From CAZCFB01 sp964511535 (GTDB taxonomy: Bacteria; Myxococcota_A; Polyangia; GCA-2747355; CAZCFB01), in the NCBI GenBank assembly GCA_964511535.1, contig CAZEFW010000219.1:1-10776 (forward strand): a stretch of 10,776 nucleotides of DNA. Reading direction: 5' to 3'. A program made the position numbers and the translations under genes. The notes beneath the pieces were generated by a model. It was not told the origin of the DNA and made no database searches. It saw only the letters and a list, made by a program, of their open reading frames with translations. How positions within the stretch are numbered: position 1 is the first letter of the stretch; each line of letters opens with the position of its first letter. Positions 1 through 6,663 of the stretch are shown piece after piece.

Positions 1-39
1 CTCACGCTCCCTTCGTCGCTGCTGCGTTGTCACGCGATA

Positions 40-80
40 AAATGTCAAGTAGGGGGGTCAGACCCCTACACTTGACATTT
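40..80. repeat. REP-like imperfect palindrome downstream of ftsK
   Basis: The 11-base arm AAATGTCAAGT (40-50) is the reverse complement of 70-80, and GGGGTC (54-59) pairs with GACCCC (61-66), with a small internal mismatch between the two stems. The whole unit is a long hairpin-forming dyad. From memory, palindromes built on GTCAAGTGTAGGGGTC with a GGGTC/GACCC core resemble dispersed REP-type elements mobilised by Y1 (REP-associated tyrosine) transposases in many Gram-negatives, but no such transposase lies in this window. It may also act as a transcription end for ftsK, although neither side has a strong T-run. The dyad is seen directly; the REP assignment is inferred. Confidence 0.6.
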
Positions 81-127
81 ATTTGGGCGCGGTTTGCGTA
101 GGCTTTGTCGCTGCTCAGGTGGGGTAG

Positions 128-146
128 ACGCGGCGTCTCGCCGCGT
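128..146 (-). terminator. Candidate GC-rich terminator hairpin of ftsK
   Basis: ACGCGGCG (128-135) and CGCCGCGT (139-146) form a perfect 8-bp stem with a 3-nt loop. It starts 12 nt past the ftsK stop codon on the minus strand. No T-tract follows, so it is either a weak intrinsic terminator or a 3'-end stabilising hairpin, possibly helped by the larger palindrome further downstream. Confidence 0.45.
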
Positions 147-158
147 TCTGGCGTGTCG

Positions 159-3092
<2,934 letters not shown>

Positions 3093-3102
3093 GGGTCAGA
3101 TG

Positions 3103-3108
3103 TCCTCT
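3103..3108 (-). promoter_or_regulatory. Ribosome binding site of ftsK (supports TTG start)
   Basis: AGAGGA on the minus strand lies 10 nt upstream of the TTG at 3092. An in-frame TGA between this site and the TTG excludes any upstream start, so this site and the TTG define translation initiation. Confidence 0.6.
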
Positions 3109-3138
3109 GGTATGGGTTTATGTAATATTAACACCGAC

Positions 3139-3166
3139 ATTGTACGAGATGGTAGTTTTTTGTCCT
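3139..3166 (-). promoter_or_regulatory. Candidate sigma-70 promoter for ftsK
   Basis: On the minus strand, AGGACA (3161-3166, 4 of 6 to TTGACA) and TACAAT (3139-3144, 5 of 6 to TATAAT) are separated by 16 nt. They lie in a locally AT-rich stretch that contrasts with the GC-rich surroundings. Transcription would start near 3132, giving a leader of about 40 nt. This is a match by eye only. Confidence 0.4.
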
Positions 3167-3210
3167 ACATCTGAATACTTCAACCCACCTGTAAGTAAGT
3201 GGGCGAAATT

Positions 3211-3243
3211 TTGCCGTGCTGGATCCAGCCGGATAAGATCCGG
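3211..3243 (+). promoter_or_regulatory. Candidate promoter and inverted repeats before the OmpA-like gene
   Basis: TTGCCG (3211-3216), a 17-nt spacer and TAAGAT (3234-3239) form a modest sigma-70-like promoter (4 of 6 at each box), with a start near 3246 and a leader of about 27 nt. Two dyads overlap it: the palindrome CTGGATCCAG (3219-3228) in the spacer, and CCGGAT-AAG-ATCCGG (3229-3243) spanning the -10. This arrangement would suit a repressor, but no regulator is encoded nearby. Confidence 0.38.
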
Positions 3244-3273
3244 GCACCGTCTGGTTCAATCGCGGAGGTGCAA

Positions 3274-4029
3274 ATGCGACGGCCCATCCACATCCTGATT
3301 CCCATGATCCTGGCGCTGCTGGTCATCGGCTGCGGCATTCCCAAGGACAAGCACAACGCCGTGCTCAAGGACCTGCAAACCTGCAAGGGGGAGCTGTCCA
3401 AGACCAAAAAGGGCTTGGCGGCCACAGAGGACGAGCGCAACAAGCTGAAATCAAACCTCGATTCCCTCTCGGCGGACCGCGATGCCCTGGCCAAGCGGCT
3501 GGGCGCCACCAAAAAGGAGATCGCCGAGCTGCGCAAGGCGCGGCAGGCGGCCGAGGCCCGCAGCAAGGTGTTCAAGGACCTGATGAAGCGGCTTCAGAGC
3601 ATGATCTCGTCCGGCAAGCTCAAGGTGGAGATCCGCAAGGGGCGCATGATCGTCAAGATGAGCGACAAGATCCTGTTCGATCCGGCCAAGACCAAGCTCA
3701 AGGACGACGGCAAGGAGGCGCTCAAGCAGCTGGCCGCGGTGTTCAAGGACATCGGCAACCGCGACTTCCTGGTGGCCGGGCACACCGACAACGTGCCCAT
3801 CAAGACGCGCAAGTTCCCGTCCAACTGGGACCTGTCCGCGGCCCGCGCCGTGGAGGTGGTCAAGTTCCTGCAAAACGAGGGCGTGGACCCCAAGCACCTG
3901 GGCGCCGCCGGCTTCTCCGAGCATGACCCGGTGGGCGACAACAGCCTGGATGACGGCCGCCGCGCCAACCGGCGCATCGAGATCGTGCTGATGCCGAATA
4001 TCGAAGAGCTGCCGAAGATCGATCAGTGA
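3274..4029 (+). CDS. OmpA-family peptidoglycan-binding lipoprotein with coiled coil
   Basis: This 251-residue envelope lipoprotein probably tethers the outer membrane to the cell wall. Residues 1-19 form a lipoprotein signal peptide ending in VIG, with C20 as the lipidated cysteine. Gly at +2 allows outer-membrane sorting by the E. coli rule. Residues about 25-110 are rich in Lys, Glu and Leu and look like a coiled-coil stalk. Residues about 125-243 form an OmpA/MotB-like C-terminal domain: GHTDNVPI (D172), NWDLSAARA (R191) and GRRANRRIEI. D172 and R191 match the pair that grips diaminopimelate in this family. The ATG at 3274 has GGAGG 5 nt upstream. A GTG at 3199 in the same frame would bury the signal peptide and overlap the candidate promoter. 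The lack of the short Pal architecture argues against calling it Pal. The family is certain, the exact role is not. Confidence 0.9.
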   Translation: MRRPIHILIPMILALLVIGCGIPKDKHNAVLKDLQTCKGELSKTKKGLAATEDERNKLKSNLDSLSADRDALAKRLGATKKEIAELRKARQAAEARSKVFKDLMKRLQSMISSGKLKVEIRKGRMIVKMSDKILFDPAKTKLKDDGKEALKQLAAVFKDIGNRDFLVAGHTDNVPIKTRKFPSNWDLSAARAVEVVKFLQNEGVDPKHLGAAGFSEHDPVGDNSLDDGRRANRRIEIVLMPNIEELPKIDQ

Positions 4030-4035
4030 TGGAAA

Positions 4036-4064
4036 GCGGGCGCGCGCAAGGCCCGCCCCTACAC
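4036..4064. repeat. Hairpin with CCCCTACAC tail after the OmpA-like gene
   Basis: GCGGGC (4036-4041) pairs with GCCCGC (4051-4056) around a 9-nt loop, 6 nt past the OmpA-like stop. The right arm runs into CCCCTACAC (4056-4064), which also occurs in the palindrome at the left end (63-71). There is no T-run. It could be a weak terminator or a remnant of a dispersed palindromic repeat. Confidence 0.4.
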
Positions 4065-4123
4065 ATTCGTCTCGTCATCCTCTAAACTTGCCGTTTGCGG
4101 CCTGACAGCTGAGAGGGAGACCC

Positions 4124-4612
4124 ATGGAGCTTTCGACCGTCCAGATCGACAAGCCGGAGGAGATGAACATCATCCTCGGCATGTCCCACTTCATCCGCAC
4201 CGTCGAGGACCTGCACGAGGCGCTGGTCACCTCGGCGCCCGGCGTGAAGTTCGGCCTCGCGTTTTGCGAGGCGTCCGGCCCGCGCCTGGTGCGCGCCAGC
4301 GGCAACGACGAGGAGCTGAAGCAGCTGGCGGCGCGCAACATGCTCGCCGTGGGCGCGGGGCACAGCTTCATCGTCATGCTGGCCATGGCCGACGTGTTCC
4401 CGATCCACGTGCTGCGCGCGGTCAAGCAGGTGCCAGAGGTGTGCAGCATCTTCTGCGCCACGGGCAACCCGGTGCAGGTGCTGGTGGCCCAGAGCGACCA
4501 GGGCCGGGGCATCATCGGGGTCATCGACGGCGGCCCGCCCATGGGCATCGAGACCGACGAGGACGTCGCCAAGCGCAAGGACTTCCTGCGGGCCATCGGC
4601 CTGAAGCTGTGA
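4124..4612 (+). CDS. Adenosine-specific kinase family protein
   Basis: This 162-residue cytoplasmic protein matches, along its whole length, the small family known as adenosine-specific kinase (PF04008/COG1839). That family was described from thermophilic archaea and also occurs in bacteria. Its members bind adenosine, but their physiological reaction is poorly established. Conserved blocks seen here are FGLAFCEASGPRLVRASGND (43-62), GHSFI (79-83), FPIHVLRAVKQVPEVC (92-107), CATGNPVQV (111-119) and GRGIIGVIDG (127-136). The ATG at 4124 has AGGGAG a few nt upstream. The stop lies 9 nt before xseB, and the xseB Shine-Dalgarno (GAGG) overlaps it, so the two are likely co-translated. No signal peptide or membrane segment is visible. 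The family call is firm; the in vivo function is open. Confidence 0.88.
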   Translation: MELSTVQIDKPEEMNIILGMSHFIRTVEDLHEALVTSAPGVKFGLAFCEASGPRLVRASGNDEELKQLAARNMLAVGAGHSFIVMLAMADVFPIHVLRAVKQVPEVCSIFCATGNPVQVLVAQSDQGRGIIGVIDGGPPMGIETDEDVAKRKDFLRAIGLKL

Positions 4613-4621
4613 GGTACAAAA

Positions 4622-4906
4622 ATGGCGCCGCGTAAGAAGAAAGAAGAGCAGGGCGAGGAGCGGTTCGATCAGCTGATGGACCAGCTCGGCGGCATCGTCG
4701 AGCAGCTCGAGCAAGCCGATCTGCCGCTGGAGGAGTCGCTCAAGAAGTTCGAAGAGGGGGTCGCGCTGTCGCGCCGGGGTCAGGCGATCCTGGACTCGGC
4801 AGAGGCGAAGGTGGAGCAGCTGCTCGCCGACGGGAACACGGCCCCCATGGCGCCGGACGGGGAAGGAGGGGAGCGGGATGGAAAAGACGCGGGTGATCAT
4901 CGTTGA
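4622..4906 (+). CDS. xseB: Exodeoxyribonuclease VII small subunit
   Basis: This 94-residue protein is the small, helical subunit that binds the large XseA subunit to form exonuclease VII, which degrades single-stranded DNA to oligonucleotides in repair. The family core is clear: FDQLMDQLGGIVEQLE (15-30), then LPLEESLKKFEEGVALSRRG (34-53) and AEAKVEQLL (60-68). A charged tail of about 25 residues makes it slightly longer than usual. The last ten codons overlap the next gene by 29 nt and include its Shine-Dalgarno. GAGG, overlapping the previous stop, serves as its own ribosome site. xseA is not in the window. Confidence 0.93.
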   Translation: MAPRKKKEEQGEERFDQLMDQLGGIVEQLEQADLPLEESLKKFEEGVALSRRGQAILDSAEAKVEQLLADGNTAPMAPDGEGGERDGKDAGDHR

Positions 4907-5243
4907 CGACGACCGCGACCTGCGCGAGATGCTGCGCACGCGCCTGGAGCTGGAGGGCTTCGACGTCCAGGTGGTGGGCAACGGCTTGCGGCTGCTCAGT
5001 CGGCTGAAGCTGGACCGTCCTGACCTGATCTTGCTCGACGTGATGATGTCCTGGCTCAACGGCTTCGAGCTGTGCCAGGCGCTCAAGAAGAACCCCGAGT
5101 TTTCCGACATCCCGGTCTTCTTCATCTCGGCCCTCGGCACCGAGGAGGACATCCAGAAGGGCTACGACAGCGGCTGCAGCCGCTACTTCGTCAAGCCCCT
5201 GGACCTGAGCAAGCTGATGGAGGAGATCAGGGCGGCGACGTAG
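4878..5243 (+). CDS. Stand-alone CheY-like response regulator receiver
   Basis: This 121-residue protein is a single receiver domain with no output domain. The phosphorylation pocket is complete: acidic cluster D10-D12, phospho-acceptor D54 in LLLDVMM, S84 (FFISAL) as the switch Thr/Ser, and K106 in YFVKPLD. Such proteins act by phosphorylation-dependent binding to partners such as motors, kinases or scaffolds. The partner here is unknown and no histidine kinase is in the window. The ATG at 4878 lies inside the end of xseB, with GGAGGGG 6 nt upstream, so translation is probably coupled. It lies directly upstream of two lipoprotein genes, which hints at an envelope-related role, but that is only context. 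Confidence 0.92.
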   Translation: MEKTRVIIVDDDRDLREMLRTRLELEGFDVQVVGNGLRLLSRLKLDRPDLILLDVMMSWLNGFELCQALKKNPEFSDIPVFFISALGTEEDIQKGYDSGCSRYFVKPLDLSKLMEEIRAAT

Positions 5244-5264
5244 AAGGGGGAAGCGGAGAGACAC

Positions 5265-5669
5265 ATGACACGGCTCGCCTCGCTGGCCTTGACCCTCGCC
5301 GCGGCCCTGTTGACCGCGGGCTGTGGGCCGGACTGCGGCGGCGATGCCAGGTGCGAGTGCGCGGCCGAGGGCGGCTACTATGTGCCGGCCAACGAGCTGG
5401 CCCGGGCGAAGCCCAAGGTCGAGATCGTCAGCAAGTCCTGCTGCTCCATCGAGTGGGCCACCGAGACGACCACCGCCCCCGTGGGGATGCCATACAGCCT
5501 GCTGAGGTTCGAGCTGTGCGACGACAGGGTCCGGTGTATGACCACCCGCACGGTCACCTTCAAGGGCGCGGTGAAGCCCACCGGCTGCCAGCGCGAGGAC
5601 CTGGTGGGATACGCCCTGTGGCAGTGCAGCTGGGATCTGAAGCAGATGGCAGGGTGCTGGCATGAGTAG
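5265..5669 (+). CDS. Cys-rich lipoprotein, tandem paralogue 1
   Basis: This 134-residue protein has a clear lipoprotein signal (residues 1-19, lipobox LTAG, lipidated C20, +2 Gly). It is not a family I can name. The mature part has eleven cysteines. Eight of them fall in a pattern shared with the next gene: C32-x3-GG, C59-C60-x2-EW, F82-x2-C85-x5-C91, C108-x3-DL, then CSWD at 121-124 and C131-W132. C24 and C30 are extra. Even spacing and export suggest four disulfides in the periplasm or at the outer membrane. GGAG lies 6 nt before the ATG. Its last 8 nt overlap the next start, which indicates coupled translation and recent duplication. Confidence 0.82.
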   Translation: MTRLASLALTLAAALLTAGCGPDCGGDARCECAAEGGYYVPANELARAKPKVEIVSKSCCSIEWATETTTAPVGMPYSLLRFELCDDRVRCMTTRTVTFKGAVKPTGCQREDLVGYALWQCSWDLKQMAGCWHE

Positions 5670-6060
5670 GTGCGTCACCGTGCTGCTCTGCTTCGCGCTG
5701 CTCGGGTGCGACGACGAGGGGGACATGTGCGAGTCGCGGGGCGGGTCGTGGGAGCTGTGGGCCACGCCGGAGTCGCAGAAGCCCACCGTCTACGTCGACG
5801 ACCAGTCTTGCTGCGTGGTGGACTGGCCGGGGGGCCGGTGGAACAACGAATGGCTGGAGTTCAAGCAGTGCCAGGGCCGGTACACCTGCACGCACATCGC
5901 CACGCCTCGCAAGGTGGAGCGCAGCGGCGTGTCGGCCCAGCTGTCGTGCAAGGAGGCCGACCTCTGGCATCACGTCGAGACCCTGTGCAGCTGGGACATC
6001 GCGACGCGCAAGTTCTGCTGGCTGCCCAGCGGCGCCGAGATGCCAGACGGCGGGCCCTGA
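5662..6060 (+). CDS. Cys-rich lipoprotein, tandem paralogue 2
   Basis: This 132-residue protein is a diverged copy of the preceding lipoprotein. The signal peptide (1-15) ends in ALLG before lipidated C16. The shared pattern is C23-x3-GG, C50-C51-x2-DW, F67-x2-C70-x5-C76, C96-x3-DL, CSWD at 109-112 and C119-W120. Spacing from the CC pair on is nearly identical to copy 1: C-x5-C, 13 from the fifth to the CSWD Cys, 10 to the last. The mature protein has exactly the lipidated Cys plus these eight. The +2 and +3 residues are Asp-Asp, which in E. coli retain a lipoprotein in the inner membrane, whereas copy 1 has Gly. Function unknown. It starts inside the end of copy 1. Confidence 0.82.
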   Translation: MSRCVTVLLCFALLGCDDEGDMCESRGGSWELWATPESQKPTVYVDDQSCCVVDWPGGRWNNEWLEFKQCQGRYTCTHIATPRKVERSGVSAQLSCKEADLWHHVETLCSWDIATRKFCWLPSGAEMPDGGP

Positions 6061-6123
6061 CAGCCAGAGGCCAGCAGCACAAAGCGCTTTACCTCGGCCC
6101 CCACCGGCGCTAAGCAGATCAAC

Positions 6124-6591
6124 ATGCACCACGACGCCAAGCCCGACCTCGTCAAGCCCCTGCTCATCTCCACCTTTATCATCGCCGGCGTCGCCGTCGC
6201 CGGGGGATTGCTCGCGTTCTCCGCCGGGACCCGGCGGCCGGTGCAGACCGTGATCGCCGAGCCTGCCGGGACCGTCAAGCTGCCGCCCAACGAGGCGCGC
6301 ATGGTGCGCGGGCCGACGCCGGGCATCGAGCACCTGGTCAAGCGGCGGCTCACCTTCGCCAACCACCTGGAGAAGCGCTACCGCGCCAGGGAGCTGCCCG
6401 TGGAAGTGAAGGTCACCGGCGAGGATCAGCGGGTGTTCACCTTCCGCTGGACCTTGCCGCCGAACCCGGACCAGCTGCGGTTGATGAAGCACGCCGAGCC
6501 GCTGTGGGAAGAGCTGCAGGGCCTCGGCTTCCGCCGGGTGGAGATGATGGACCCGCAGGCGACGAAGCTGCTCTGGTACAAGGACTTCTAG
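6124..6591 (+). CDS. Small single-pass membrane protein, unknown function
   Basis: This 155-residue protein is not one I recognise. Residues about 12-32 are a single hydrophobic segment following a short N-terminus with two lysines, which suggests an inner-membrane anchor with the remaining 120 residues outside. The soluble part is Arg/Lys-rich, with alternating hydrophobic residues (VEVKVTGEDQRVFTFRW) that look like beta strands, and ends LLWYKDF. The ATG at 6124 is the only start codon after the stop of the preceding gene in this frame, although no strong Shine-Dalgarno precedes it. The gene is thus in the same frame as the upstream lipoprotein, separated by one TGA and 21 open codons. Confidence 0.72.
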   Translation: MHHDAKPDLVKPLLISTFIIAGVAVAGGLLAFSAGTRRPVQTVIAEPAGTVKLPPNEARMVRGPTPGIEHLVKRRLTFANHLEKRYRARELPVEVKVTGEDQRVFTFRWTLPPNPDQLRLMKHAEPLWEELQGLGFRRVEMMDPQATKLLWYKDF

Positions 6592-6603
6592 GGGGGAGCG
6601 ACG

Positions 6604-6616
6604 GGGCAAGTTGCCC
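6604..6616. repeat. Short inverted repeat between the membrane protein gene and sucA
   Basis: GGGCAA (6604-6609) and TTGCCC (6611-6616) are perfect inverted arms around one base. The loop is too short for a typical hairpin, so this is better seen as a possible protein-binding dyad. It lies directly before the heptamer tandem repeat. Confidence 0.35.
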
Positions 6617-6644
6617 TCAAGCCTCGAGCCTCAAGCCTCAAGCC
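6617..6644. repeat. Four tandem copies of heptamer TCAAGCC
   Basis: The heptamer TCAAGCC is repeated head to tail four times (6617-6623, 6624-6630, 6631-6637, 6638-6644). The second copy has one change (TCGAGCC) and the others are perfect. The array lies in the short gap before sucA and ends 9 nt before its Shine-Dalgarno, so it is transcribed as leader if sucA is read from upstream. Confidence 0.85.
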
Positions 6645-6663
6645 CCGACCTCAGGGAGGGAAG

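Noticed and set aside
3184..3203. CCCAC/GTGGG inverted repeat in the ftsK upstream region
   Set aside because: The 5-bp arms with a 10-nt loop are too short to separate from chance.
3199..3273. Upstream GTG start extending the OmpA-like protein by 25 residues
   Set aside because: It would bury the lipoprotein signal peptide, overlaps the candidate promoter, and the ATG at 3274 has a good GGAGG.
4740..6609. Long minus-strand frames opposite the xseB to membrane-protein block
   Set aside because: They are low-complexity antisense frames. The plus-strand genes have Shine-Dalgarno sites, signal peptides and family motifs.
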